Virus record (IMG/VR): IMGVR_UViG_3300037264_008483
Span: 1-42,869 of that record
Reading direction: 5' to 3' (one strand)
DNA length: 42,869 nt
DNA from: a virus
A program made the translations under genes and the position numbers. Positions 1 through 6,613 of this stretch are shown piece by piece. Below the pieces are notes generated by a model. It was not told the origin of the DNA. It worked only from the letters and a program-made list of their open reading frames with translations, and did no database searches. The first letter of the stretch is position 1. The number at the start of each line of letters is the position of its first letter.

Positions 1-17
1 ATCAACCCCTTCGGGGT
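1..17. repeat. 17-bp terminal direct repeat (left copy)
   Basis: The first 17 bases are identical to the last 17 (42853-42869). The core ACCCCTTCGGGGT has dyad symmetry (ACCCC-TTC-GGGGT). The repeat lies just upstream of the small terminase gene if the molecule is circular. It may mark circular closure of the assembly, or it may overlap a cohesive-end site, which in lambda-like phages sits beside the small terminase gene. Confidence 0.85.
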
Positions 18-54
18 CGCAGGTGGGGGGGGGCGGGGAGGACCCCACCCCAAA

Positions 55-822
55 CTAGACGGCACCCAAACCGATCAGCGCCCCCGGCAATCCCGCCGTC
101 AACGCCGCCTGAATCTCTCTTCGCACGTTCAAACCAGCATCGTGGAGTTCGCCAGCGATGGTCTCCAACGACAATTCCCCGTCCTCGAGATCCACAGAAA
201 GCGCGCACGTCACGTCCTGCCTGGACGTCTCCTTCGCCCATTCCTCATACACCGTCACTCGCAACGTCGCCTCATCCGGCAATTCCGCGTCACCCGTCAA
301 ACAGGCCCGCCTGATCGACGTCGCGATCGCCTCCGTAGACTTGCCGACGTTGCGCTCTGCGTCCCCTGCATTGCTGAATTTGAGTGATCGCAACAACCGG
401 ATCAATTCCGGCGATACGCATCCGGCCAGATCGACCCGCAGGAAGCGAATGAAATCCCGTTGATTCCGCGGGGCTGACAACTGGGGGCCGCTGAGAATAC
501 TCCACTGCCGCGTCGGCGTCAGCGGCCAGACGATCATTTCCCTCCTCACGTCTGGATCCAGCACGCCCGTAACCTGCGACTCCGAAATCAGCACCAATGC
601 CTCTTCATGCCCGTATCCGCGCATCATGGCCACGAACGTTTCCAAGTCGTCCGCCCGATGGGCTCGCGGCGCCGGATCGGCCAGCTTCCGTTCCCACGAC
701 CCGTCACCGCCGCGAAAATAATAGACATGGCGCGGTTCGCTTTCCGGATGCCTGATGCCATCAGCCGCCCTGACCAACGCGCCAATTTTCTCAATCGCCT
801 CAGCTCCGAAATCCATTTTCAT
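55..822 (-). CDS. DUF2303/YfdQ-like phage protein
   Basis: The 255-residue product resembles the prophage DUF2303 (YfdQ) family: an acidic N-terminal helix, a central segment with a conserved-looking IVWPLTPTRQW stretch, and a long C-terminal part ending in a hydrophobic tail. The family is widespread in phage early or recombination regions and has no firm function. The ATG at 822 is chosen because AAGGAG lies just upstream; a second ATG six bases downstream (816) has better spacing. Its start overlaps the end of the zinc-ribbon gene by 23 bases, so the two are probably translationally coupled. It is the last gene of the leftward operon; GC-rich sequence follows its stop. The family assignment is from pattern memory only. 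Confidence 0.7.
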   Translation of the reverse strand: MKMDFGAEAIEKIGALVRAADGIRHPESEPRHVYYFRGGDGSWERKLADPAPRAHRADDLETFVAMMRGYGHEEALVLISESQVTGVLDPDVRREMIVWPLTPTRQWSILSGPQLSAPRNQRDFIRFLRVDLAGCVSPELIRLLRSLKFSNAGDAERNVGKSTEAIATSIRRACLTGDAELPDEATLRVTVYEEWAKETSRQDVTCALSVDLEDGELSLETIAGELHDAGLNVRREIQAALTAGLPGALIGLGAV

Positions 823-985
823 GTTCTCCTTGGTGGGACCATCTGCACGCCTCGCAGCGGTCCGGCTTCGATTCATCCAAATACACCGACAAACACCGCG
901 GGCATCGCCAGCACGGCGTCCGCCGCGGCCGCACAATCTGCCCCGGTTTGTGCGGCGGCTTCACCATCGTCCAAGAAGCGATCAC
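800..985 (-). CDS. small zinc-ribbon protein
   Basis: A 61-residue protein (55 if the ATG at 967 is used). It carries two cysteine pairs, CWRCPRC and CEAC, about 16 residues apart, which is the spacing of a zinc ribbon. The N-terminal part is basic and proline-rich. The GTG at 985 overlaps the TGA of the preceding gene in a GTGA arrangement, typical of coupled operon genes. A nucleic-acid-binding or protein-contact role is likely from the zinc ribbon but cannot be specified. Confidence 0.6.
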   Translation of the reverse strand: MIASWTMVKPPHKPGQIVRPRRTPCWRCPRCLSVYLDESKPDRCEACRWSHQGEHENGFRS

Positions 986-1332
986 TCCGCCTTTTCGATC
1001 GCCAGCGTCCCCTGCCGCACGTTGTCCCGCGACAGATCGTTGTACATCAGCCCCTTCCCCTTGGCGGCCATGGAGATCGTCCGGGTCCGCGACACCGGCA
1101 CGTTGGCTTTCAACTCAAATTCCCCCCTGATCTCATCGAGTTGCCCCGTGCCGCCCTGATTGTCCGCCACCGGCGCCAGTTTCATCTTCAGGATGATCTC
1201 CCGCGGCCTGTCCACCCCCGGCCGTTCCCGGCAATCGTCGATCGCCGCCGCCAAATACTGCGAGAAAAGGCGATCCAACACGCCGTTTTCAATCTTGCTC
1301 AGGTCCGCCAGACTCTTCACGTCGATCAGCAT
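982..1332 (-). CDS. conserved early-operon protein of unknown function
   Basis: A 116-residue soluble protein with no membrane segment. It starts with an ATG at 1332 preceded by GAGGCAGGG. An N-terminal helix (about residues 5-35) is followed by a mainly beta C-terminal half containing alternating basic and hydrophobic strands (EIILKMKLAPV, GEFELKANVPV). It precedes the zinc-ribbon and DUF2303-like genes in a tightly overlapped trio, so the three probably act together. I do not recognise the family with certainty. Confidence 0.65.
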   Translation of the reverse strand: MLIDVKSLADLSKIENGVLDRLFSQYLAAAIDDCRERPGVDRPREIILKMKLAPVADNQGGTGQLDEIRGEFELKANVPVSRTRTISMAAKGKGLMYNDLSRDNVRQGTLAIEKAE

Positions 1333-1449
1333 CCCTGCCTCGCTTTCTGCTGCCTATTTGCCTGCTGCCTGTGTTTCCGAGCCGCGAGCCGAGTCGTCGG
1401 GCCGCTCCCGTCACGGCTCCTCGCGGACCTCCCAATAAATCACCTGGGA
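1333..1449. other. gene-junction spacer with low-complexity repeats
   Basis: This gap holds imperfect repeats of GCTGCCT and a degenerate copy of the CCGAGCCGCGA element near 1378. No gene is visible in it. Confidence 0.5.
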
Positions 1450-2079
1450 TCACGGCACGCCGATCACGAATGAATCGAGCACCGCCCCCTCGATCTCGCA
1501 AAATGCGTATCGCGGGGTGAACACGCCGATGCCGAAGTTGCCGAAGAGCGGCATGGTCGCGTCACCCATCTCGAACGTCAGCGAGGCCGTCGGCGCGAAA
1601 ATCCCGCCACGGACCACGAGGCAGGATACCTTGGGGTCCGGGTCGCTCGGCACGAGTTTGCTCCCCGCGAATCCAAAAGCGTTCACGGGGCCCTTCAAAA
1701 AAATCGTGGCCTTGCCGCTGGTGCGAACGACCCGCGTGCCAAACAGGGCGGGCCATTCGGGCTGTGACTCCAAGACCGTCAAGTCCCCGACCAACGTAGC
1801 CGTGACGCCCGGCGGAGCATTGAGCACGATGGCCCCCGCCGGCCCTGCGGGCTGCGACTCAAAGTCCGTGATTGCCCCGATAAACGCCGCCGCCGCAGTG
1901 ACCGAAGCCCCACCGCCGCCGAACGTGTCCTGCAACAGTCTGGCCGGCGAGTCTCCCACCGAGCCCGCCCGCACCACAAACTGCATCGACGGGCGGACCG
2001 CGAGAACCGGCGACGGCTTCGATACCGGCTGGGGGCCGAACTCGAAAGACAAAAACAACGAAATGATCAGCGTCAACAT
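1450..2079 (-). CDS. putative secreted protein, unknown function
   Basis: The 209-residue product begins with a short hydrophobic stretch (MLTLIISLFLSFEFG) that looks like a signal peptide or anchor with no basic n-region. The rest is glycine-, alanine- and valine-rich and beta-type, with segments such as ATIFLKGPVNAFGFAGS. GGAG eight bases upstream supports the ATG at 2079. A strong perfect hairpin (2111-2156) lies upstream. The gene sits among other secreted-type small proteins in the early operon. No family is recognised; it could be a host-derived surface protein. Confidence 0.6.
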   Translation of the reverse strand: MLTLIISLFLSFEFGPQPVSKPSPVLAVRPSMQFVVRAGSVGDSPARLLQDTFGGGGASVTAAAAFIGAITDFESQPAGPAGAIVLNAPPGVTATLVGDLTVLESQPEWPALFGTRVVRTSGKATIFLKGPVNAFGFAGSKLVPSDPDPKVSCLVVRGGIFAPTASLTFEMGDATMPLFGNFGIGVFTPRYAFCEIEGAVLDSFVIGVP

Positions 2080-2110
2080 TTTTGGTCTCCTTTGTTTGGT
2101 TTGTCCTCGC

Positions 2111-2156
2111 CCGCGAGTTGCACCCGACCGCACACGCGGTCGGGTGCAACTCGCGG
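2111..2156. terminator. perfect 21-bp inverted repeat with 4-nt loop
   Basis: Arms of 21 bases (2111-2131 and 2136-2156) are perfectly complementary around the loop ACAC. No U-tract follows on either strand, so it is not a classical intrinsic terminator. It lies between the dockerin-like gene and the gene starting at 2079, and could cause attenuation, stabilise mRNA ends or bind a dimeric regulator. Confidence 0.6.
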
Positions 2157-2166
2157 TGAATTTTGC

Positions 2167-2493
2167 TCATGGCGCCCAGCCCGCCGGGGCGAACCACACC
2201 TGCACCGGGCCCACGCGGTCCAGCGCGGGGGCCTCGACACTGTTGACCAGCTCCACCACCGCCGCCCAATCCACAAGGTCGACGTCATCGTCGCCGTCGA
2301 AGTCGAACGCCCCCAGGCAGTTGGTGTCCACGATGCACACCTCCAGGGTCGGCAGCTCCGGGTGCGAGTGGCATTTGCTGGCCGACGTCCCCGGCCCGGC
2401 CATGCACACGTCAAACGCCGTGACCCGCACGCTCTTGATCATGGGCGTCTGCCCGACCGCAATCTCGCCGATCAACACGGCCAGCCCGAGCAC
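2167..2493 (-). CDS. putative secreted dockerin-like protein
   Basis: The product has about 108 residues from the GTG at 2493; that start is uncertain because no clear ribosome-binding site is visible. It starts with a hydrophobic segment (VLGLAVLIGEIAVGQ). The C-terminal half has an aspartate-rich calcium-loop motif, FDFDGDDDVDLVDWAAVV, resembling the dockerin type I or EF-hand-like domains abundant in secreted planctomycete proteins. Four cysteines (two in CIVDTNC) may form disulfides. The 5' part lies in a duplicated block (2470-2570 and 2910-3002); the second copy keeps only about eight codons of this gene. A host-derived gene is likely. Confidence 0.6.
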   Translation of the reverse strand: MLGLAVLIGEIAVGQTPMIKSVRVTAFDVCMAGPGTSASKCHSHPELPTLEVCIVDTNCLGAFDFDGDDDVDLVDWAAVVELVNSVEAPALDRVGPVQVWFAPAGWAP

Positions 2494-2570
2494 CGCGGTC
2501 TGCCCATTTCGACGTTTCGACGTTTTCACGTTTCGACGTTTCACGTTCGCACCGCCCCGGCCTCGATCTT
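2470..2570. repeat. 101-bp direct repeat, copy A
   Basis: This copy spans the 5' end of the dockerin-like gene, an octamer array and a short coding tail. The near-identical copy B is at 2910-3002 and is exactly eight bases shorter, because it has one octamer unit fewer. Confidence 0.85.
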
Positions 2571-2587
2571 GATGGTCAGAGTCAACG

Positions 2588-2869
2588 TCATGTCGGTGCG
2601 CTCCGTGACGTTGAATGCTGAATGGCGACAGCGTGTTCGGCGTTCAATCGATCCAGGAATTCCACTAGCGATCGCAAGCACGAGTTGTTGAACACGGTGC
2701 CGGTCATCGGCTCGAACGTGTACTGCCGCCATCGGCCCAGCCAGGCGATCCGCCCCAGGGTTGAGTCGTCTCTTGTGACCTTGACGATCCAAACCTCGGT
2801 CTTTCGGGCTACGGAGTCGTATTCCCGGATGGCCCGCATGTAATCACCCAATTCGATCGATGCGCTCAT
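2588..2869 (-). CDS. small conserved phage protein with WLGRWRQY motif
   Basis: A 93-residue protein with a compact alpha/beta look. The central segment includes RIAWLGRWRQYTFEP followed by GTVFNNSCLRSLVEFLDRLN, resembling a small protein recurrent in phage early regions whose function is unknown. The last dozen residues (QHSTSRSAPT) are translated from spacer-like sequence, so the ancestral protein was probably shorter. The ATG at 2869 is the only in-frame start; a GGAG lies 11 bases upstream. It follows the RuvC-like gene across duplicated block B. Confidence 0.6.
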   Translation of the reverse strand: MSASIELGDYMRAIREYDSVARKTEVWIVKVTRDDSTLGRIAWLGRWRQYTFEPMTGTVFNNSCLRSLVEFLDRLNAEHAVAIQHSTSRSAPT

Positions 2870-2909
2870 GGGTTGAGGCTCCAGGTCACCGTGCGCTGGG
2901 GCTTTCGTC

Positions 2910-3002
2910 GATCAACACGGCCAGCCCGAGCACCGCGGTCTGCCCGTTTCGACGTTTCGACGTTTCGGCGTTTCACGTTCGCACCGCCCCGGCCTCGATC
3001 TT
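2910..3002. repeat. 93-bp direct repeat, copy B
   Basis: Near-identical to 2470-2570 but with one 8-bp unit fewer in the internal array. It supplies the last codons of the RuvC-like gene (IEAGAVRT) and a truncated 5' remnant of the dockerin-like gene. Confidence 0.85.
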
Positions 3003-3542
3003 CATCCGTTCGATGGCGAACCGCCCCAGCCCGATGGCGTCGGCCACGTCGGCCCCGCCGTCTTTGGAGATCACTTCGCGATACTGCGGAAACTCCATGG
3101 CCACGGCCATCTGCCGTTTGTTTTTCTGCACGCCGCGGGTCCAGGCGTTCTCTTCCAAGGTCAACACCTCGATCCGCCGGCCCTGACCGCCGATCGGGGC
3201 CCGGGCCGCCGACCACAACGCCCCCACGGCCAGCCCGTAGATCGACAGCCCCGCCCCTCTGCCCAAATGTCGATTGCCCACGTGACCCGAGGGAATCTCG
3301 ATCACGATGTTCCGCGGCATCAGCTCGTGCATCAGCTCGCGCAGATCGACCACCATCTCCGCGATCCGTTCGATTGCCGGGGCCTCGCGCTTGGGGGGCT
3401 GCAAATATCCAGCATCGATCAGCGCGGCGCCGGACGGCGCATCGTGGAACATCTCAAACACCGCGTACCCCGTCCGCGTCGAACTGGGGTCCAGGGCCAA
3501 GAGCTTGACCAGCGTTTCCTCCGGGGCTGTTCGTGTCTTCAT
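2973..3542 (-). CDS. RuvC-like Holliday junction resolvase
   Basis: The 189-residue product has the RNase H-fold pattern of phage RuvC-type endonucleases. The first strand LLALDPSSTRTGYAVFE provides Asp18, the second acidic site is Glu82 in IVIEIPSG, and Asp165 and Asp168 lie in DGGADVADAIGLGRF, as expected for a metal-dependent junction resolvase. It would resolve branched replication or recombination DNA before packaging. The ATG at 3542 overlaps the preceding stop in an ATGA; the upstream TTG is less likely. The final eight residues lie in the duplicated block, so the C-terminus may have been rebuilt by that duplication. The family call is firm; the exact substrate is inferred. Confidence 0.85.
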   Translation of the reverse strand: MKTRTAPEETLVKLLALDPSSTRTGYAVFEMFHDAPSGAALIDAGYLQPPKREAPAIERIAEMVVDLRELMHELMPRNIVIEIPSGHVGNRHLGRGAGLSIYGLAVGALWSAARAPIGGQGRRIEVLTLEENAWTRGVQKNKRQMAVAMEFPQYREVISKDGGADVADAIGLGRFAIERMKIEAGAVRT

Positions 3543-4012
3543 CGTCGTTTCCAAAAGTACGCGAACTTATCGTCGGACCGGGAGGAGAAGTGCTGCTCGT
3601 TGCGTTTCAAATACCCCTTGATTCGGTTTTTCATCGGGGTCCGTTGCGCTTCGACCGCCGGCAGCGGCCACCGGATGCCCTCGTCGTCTTTTAATGCGAG
3701 AAACGCCCCCAGGAATTCGCGCAACACCGGATCGCCGGTCGCTCGGACACACTTTGTCGGCATATTGACCAATCGAATGACCATGAAGGGCACGTTTCCG
3801 GGCGCGATTTCGCGCCCGTCGGGGGCGACAACGGCAGGCGTCCGCCGCGACGCCGCCGCCGCTCCCGTCTTCCGGCCCGCCGGACAGACGTGCCGCTTCA
3901 CGCACCCGGAGCAGCAGCAGAGATCCCCGCAAATCGGGCACGTAATCGCCGACCGCACGGGGACCGAGCCGCCGCACGCGCTGCACGCCCCCATGTCCGC
4001 GCCGCTCACCAT
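3539..4012 (-). CDS. cysteine-rich zinc-finger protein of replication module
   Basis: The product has 157 residues. The N-terminal 45 residues contain nine cysteines (C10, C13, C25, C28, C32-C34, C37, C43) consistent with two small zinc-binding sites. A charged C-terminal half has a basic helix-rich tail (TPMKNRIKGYLKRNEQHF). The ATG at 4012 overlaps the end of the replication gene. Placed between the replication protein and the resolvase, it may act in DNA replication or as a loader-like partner, but this rests only on context. Confidence 0.6.
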   Translation of the reverse strand: MVSGADMGACSACGGSVPVRSAITCPICGDLCCCSGCVKRHVCPAGRKTGAAAASRRTPAVVAPDGREIAPGNVPFMVIRLVNMPTKCVRATGDPVLREFLGAFLALKDDEGIRWPLPAVEAQRTPMKNRIKGYLKRNEQHFSSRSDDKFAYFWKRR

Positions 4013-5016
4013 CCCAATTGCTCCATTTTGCGCCGCCGTCCCTCGTTTTCGTCGGCGATACTGATCACCGCCCGCAGGTCCCGCCGGATCAGGAAGGCGA
4101 ACAGGGCTGCGGGGTTCTGGCCCAGGCGGCCCGCGTGGGCCGCGGCCGCGAAAAACCAATCCACGTCGGCCTCGACGTCGGCCTGGATCAGCCCGCACTC
4201 CGCCGCCCGAGCGAACAGATCGGCGAAACGGTGCCCATCGCCCAGGTCCGCGCTCGCCACGTGAAACCCATCCCACGCCGGCGCCGGCGTGTTTCCATTG
4301 TTTTCAAGCCGCGAGTTTCCGAGCCGCGACCGTAAGGGAGCGGTTGCCCCGTCTCGCGCCCGCGACCGCGTGCGCGCATTGTCTTTAAGACCTGTTATAA
4401 AAACACCACAATCACGAGGACCATGAGATGGTCTATGAGATGGTGGAGTCGCATTTTGCGACTGACCCAGTCGCATTTTGCGACTGACCCAGTCGCACTT
4501 TTCCTCGCCTGCTTGAGTTCGGCGATTTTGGCTTTGCCCTACATCGCCGTCCAGTCCCGGAAACAGGGCCGCCTGGGCCCCGGGTTCGACGGTGTAACGA
4601 ATCAGCCGACCGTCCACGTCGCGCACCAGGCGGGCGTTCTCCCGCGGCACGGCGGCTTGCAGCAGGGCGCCTTGATGCCCCGGCACGCCCCAGGAATTGG
4701 CGATGGTGCGGATCCTGGCCCCGTGCAGGCGGATTTGCCCGCCGCGCCCCAAAAGCACCAGGAACCCCGCCCGGCACAGCTTGGTCACGCTGCGCCAGTA
4801 GGTCGCCTTGTTGACCCCCGCCGCCTCGGCCAACGCAACGCCGCTGCCGAAACACCCAGTCAGCGAGCCGTCTGGGTGCGGCGCATCGCAGCGATCGGCG
4901 ATGGTTTGCAAGATGATCCGGGCCGATTTGGGCATACGCGTCCATGCGTCCGAGCCGGTGATCGACTTCGGAAGATGATTGTGCCAGGCCGTCCGTGGCT
5001 GGGCGTTGCTCTGCAT
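4006..5016 (-). CDS. phage replication initiator-like protein with internal origin
   Basis: The 336-residue product has an N-terminal winged-helix-like region (about residues 28-100; ARIILQTIADRC and AGVNKATYWRSVTKLCRAG) as in phage replication initiators. A low-complexity linker (about 155-255) follows, then a helical C-terminal domain that could contact helicase machinery. The linker is encoded by 22-bp iterons and an AT-rich tract (4379-4500), the arrangement known from lambda O. A host-type repeat (4316-4348) is also translated within the linker. The ATG at 5016 is chosen over an upstream TTG. The replication role is inferred from domain layout, iterons and neighbours. Confidence 0.65.
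   Translation of the reverse strand: MQSNAQPRTAWHNHLPKSITGSDAWTRMPKSARIILQTIADRCDAPHPDGSLTGCFGSGVALAEAAGVNKATYWRSVTKLCRAGFLVLLGRGGQIRLHGARIRTIANSWGVPGHQGALLQAAVPRENARLVRDVDGRLIRYTVEPGAQAALFPGLDGDVGQSQNRRTQAGEEKCDWVSRKMRLGQSQNATPPSHRPSHGPRDCGVFITGLKDNARTRSRARDGATAPLRSRLGNSRLENNGNTPAPAWDGFHVASADLGDGHRFADLFARAAECGLIQADVEADVDWFFAAAAHAGRLGQNPAALFAFLIRRDLRAVISIADENEGRRRKMEQLGW
4316..4348. repeat. CCGAGCC...GCGGTTGCC element inside the replication gene
   Basis: A 33-bp copy of the dispersed element (TTTCCGAGCCGCGACCG, then GGGAGCGGTTGCC). It is read in frame by the replication gene as part of the linker, so the insertion has not broken the gene. Confidence 0.85.
4379..4500. other. candidate replication origin: AT-rich tract plus iterons
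   Basis: Bases 4379-4420 are clearly AT-richer than the surroundings. Next come two copies of ATGAGATGGT (4423-4432 and 4435-4444), then two perfect tandem 22-bp repeats (4447-4468 and 4469-4490) and a partial third. Each 22-bp unit contains the inverted repeat GTCGCATTTTGCGAC. An unwinding tract beside iterons within the initiator gene is the classical lambda-type origin layout. Confidence 0.65.
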
Positions 5017-5038
5017 TCCCTTGCAGTTTTCAAACAAC

Positions 5039-5054
5039 GGGCGGCGCGCCGCCC
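5039..5054. promoter_or_regulatory. 16-bp perfect palindrome upstream of the replication gene
   Basis: GGGCGGCGCGCCGCCC is self-complementary and lies just upstream of the replication gene. A related GACGCGCCGCCC occurs at 5071-5082. It could be an operator or an attenuating hairpin; no partner protein is identified. Confidence 0.35.
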
Positions 5055-5146
5055 CGGTTCCTAACTGAACGACGCGCCGCCCAACCCGGTTCGTCGTGAC
5101 GCGGAACTGAATAGCACCTTCGCGACGCTCATGGTTCCGCCATCCA

Positions 5147-5353
5147 CTATCGCACCGCCTGCAAGCTCCCGTCTGCTAAGGCCGCGAAAGCGTTCTGGTA
5201 CTCGGCAAAATCCTGCAAATCTACCGTCGCACACTCGCCGTTCAGCGGATGCCAGTCGGAAACGAGGGCACACTCCTTATCGCTTTGCACGGTCGGGCCA
5301 CAGAGGGCGGAGGCGAACACGGACCAGAGGATGAGAGTCTCGTGGAGGATCAT
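5147..5353 (-). CDS. small putative secreted protein, dockerin-like tail
   Basis: A 68-residue protein with an N-terminal hydrophobic segment (ETLILWSVFASALCG) that looks like a signal peptide. The mature part has two cysteines and ends in DLQDFAEYQNAFAAL, which resembles the second half of dockerin-type domains (DLxDFAxYQxxF) common in planctomycete secreted proteins. It sits between the replication gene and another secreted protein. The ribosome-binding site is weak. Likely host-derived; function unknown. Confidence 0.5.
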   Translation of the reverse strand: MILHETLILWSVFASALCGPTVQSDKECALVSDWHPLNGECATVDLQDFAEYQNAFAALADGSLQAVR

Positions 5354-5417
5354 GCGAAACCATGTTAAAGAATGGGCCGTCAGATCCGTCCAACGGCCCG
5401 TTTCAGAATGACGGCCG

Positions 5418-6020
5418 CTACTCCATCCAGCCAGTGTCTAGACAGACAGACCACGGCCCGTTGCCGTTGCGGCAGATGCAGATGATCCGCACCTGTACGC
5501 TCTCGCCCTCCTTCTTGAAGGCGAAGCACTCATAGGTCGAACCGACGTCCGCGGTCACACCCTCCGGCGAGCCGCGTAGCTCCATGCTGTCGGCGAAGCC
5601 GCTGGCGTGGAACGCCGCGATGCGATTCCCGACAGCGGACACCGTCGCGTTGACCACCAGATCAAGCCCGCCGGCGCCGTCGCCAGAACCGATCAGCAGC
5701 GTGGCTTCGTCGCCGTTGGACACGACCACGAACAGCTCGTTGATCGTGCCGTCTCCGTTCAGCGCCGTGCTGTACCACGGCGTTCGTGCGAGGCGCGGGG
5801 TCTCGCCGTTGACCAGCGCCTCTGCCACCGCGTGATATTGGCGCAGGGCGCTCAGGCCGCTCTTGCTGCTCGCCCTGGCGCCCGCGTAGAGCCGCTCCGC
5901 TTCCGTGGCCACGGCTCGCTCGGGCGCCTTCCTCTCGCCCGCCCACACAATTGCCGGGAGCACCCAAAGGACCACCACCCCGACGATTAGTGGTCCGATT
6001 CTGCCGATCTTGCGCCTCAT
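5418..6020 (-). CDS. putative secreted protein, unknown function
   Basis: A 200-residue protein with a clear signal peptide: basic start MRRKIGR, hydrophobic core PLIVGVVVLWVLPAIVWA, then a likely cleavage after AWA or WAG. The mature part is beta-rich, with a cysteine cluster near the C-terminus (CICRNGNGPWSVC). AGGAG seven bases before the ATG at 6020 supports the start. It follows the tRNA gene in the same transcript. No known family is recognised; export suggests an envelope or superinfection-related role, which is speculation. Confidence 0.65.
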   Translation of the reverse strand: MRRKIGRIGPLIVGVVVLWVLPAIVWAGERKAPERAVATEAERLYAGARASSKSGLSALRQYHAVAEALVNGETPRLARTPWYSTALNGDGTINELFVVVSNGDEATLLIGSGDGAGGLDLVVNATVSAVGNRIAAFHASGFADSMELRGSPEGVTADVGSTYECFAFKKEGESVQVRIICICRNGNGPWSVCLDTGWME

Positions 6021-6058
6021 TTGCGATCTCCTAAAAAAAAGTTAGACGAATCACAAAT

Positions 6059-6133
6059 TGGCGGGGGCTGGACTCGAACCAGCGACCTTCGGATTATGAG
6101 TCCGACGAGCTATCAAAACTGCTCCACCCCGCT
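6059..6133 (-). tRNA. initiator-type tRNA-Met (anticodon CAT)
   Basis: The minus strand folds into a full cloverleaf: seven-base acceptor AGCGGGG with CCCCGCC, D stem GAGC/GCTC, anticodon stem TCGGA/TCCGA with loop CTCATAA, and T arm GCTGG-TTCGAGT-CCAGC. It carries initiator hallmarks: an unpaired 1-72 position (A1 opposite C72) and A11-U24 in the D stem. The anticodon stem has two of the three usual G-C pairs plus A31-U39. The D loop (AGTTTTGATA) lacks the usual GG. No CCA is encoded. The close match to bacterial tRNA-fMet makes the identity convincing; functionality is less certain because of the D-loop changes. Confidence 0.85.
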
Positions 6134-6140
6134 ACCTTTT

Positions 6141-6165
6141 CCCGAGCCGCGACCGTGTCGGCGAG
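6141..6165. repeat. truncated CCGAGCC element next to the tRNA
   Basis: The left half of the dispersed element (CCGAGCCGCGACCGTGTCGG, then CGAG) lies directly upstream of the tRNA on the minus strand and lacks the AGGGAGCGGTTGCC half. Confidence 0.7.
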
Positions 6166-6169
6166 CCTC

Positions 6170-6460
6170 TCAGTCCGACTCGGGCACGCCGGCCGAGAGG
6201 TTCAGGTTGCCCGGCGTGCTGTCGGAATACGTGACCTTGATGGTCTCCGTCTCGTACCCCTTAGCCTTGACCGTCACCGTGGCCTCGCCGGCGTCCAGGG
6301 GCGTGGTCGCGTAGCACGTGTGCCCGTCGCCCTGCGGCTCAACACCCACCTGGGCCGGATCGCTGCTTTCCCAGGTGAACGGTCCTATGGCGTCGGCACT
6401 GACGCTCAGAGGCACTTTCTCTGCATCCTTCATTACGACCGGTGGTGCTTCGATTGGCAT
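6170..6460 (-). CDS. Ig-like (BIG2-type) phage protein
   Basis: The product has 96 residues. The sequence resembles a bacterial Ig-like domain: PLSVSADAIGPFTWESSDPAQVGV followed by GEATVTVKAKGYETETIKVTY, the typical strand pattern of BIG2-type modules found on phage and cell-surface proteins. AAGGAGAC five bases before the ATG at 6460 fixes the start. Such domains usually decorate virions or adhere to surfaces. It is encoded well away from the tail operon, so it might instead be a host-facing protein. Confidence 0.65.
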   Translation of the reverse strand: MPIEAPPVVMKDAEKVPLSVSADAIGPFTWESSDPAQVGVEPQGDGHTCYATTPLDAGEATVTVKAKGYETETIKVTYSDSTPGNLNLSAGVPESD

Positions 6461-6496
6461 ACAACGTCTCCTTCCATGAAATCCACTGACGTGTAA

Positions 6497-6512
6497 CCCC
6501 AATATGTTGGGG
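6497..6512. promoter_or_regulatory. inverted repeat upstream of the Ig-like gene
   Basis: CCCCAATATGTTGGGG has 6-bp complementary arms around four bases and sits about 40 bases upstream of the Ig-like gene start. It may be a small hairpin or an operator. The surrounding 6461-6600 is less GC-rich and could hold a promoter, but no convincing -35/-10 pair is seen. Confidence 0.3.
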
Positions 6513-6613
6513 CACTCACGCGCACACTCACAGTCAGAAAACAAAAAATCGAACAATCTTCCGATGCGGGAACGGTGCATCATTTTTTCGGGCACCTCTC
6601 AAAAGGGGGCGGT

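Noticed and set aside
2541-2591. 16-codon frame MTLTLTIKIEAGAVRT
   Set aside because: It only reproduces the C-terminal codons of the RuvC-like gene because of the duplicated block and is unlikely to be a gene by itself.
5061-5132. 23-codon frame MSVAKVLF after the dockerin-like gene
   Set aside because: Too short, no ribosome-binding site, and partly palindromic sequence.
6059-6133. Integration site (attP) within the tRNA
   Set aside because: The tRNA is a full cloverleaf rather than a 3' fragment and no integrase gene accompanies it.
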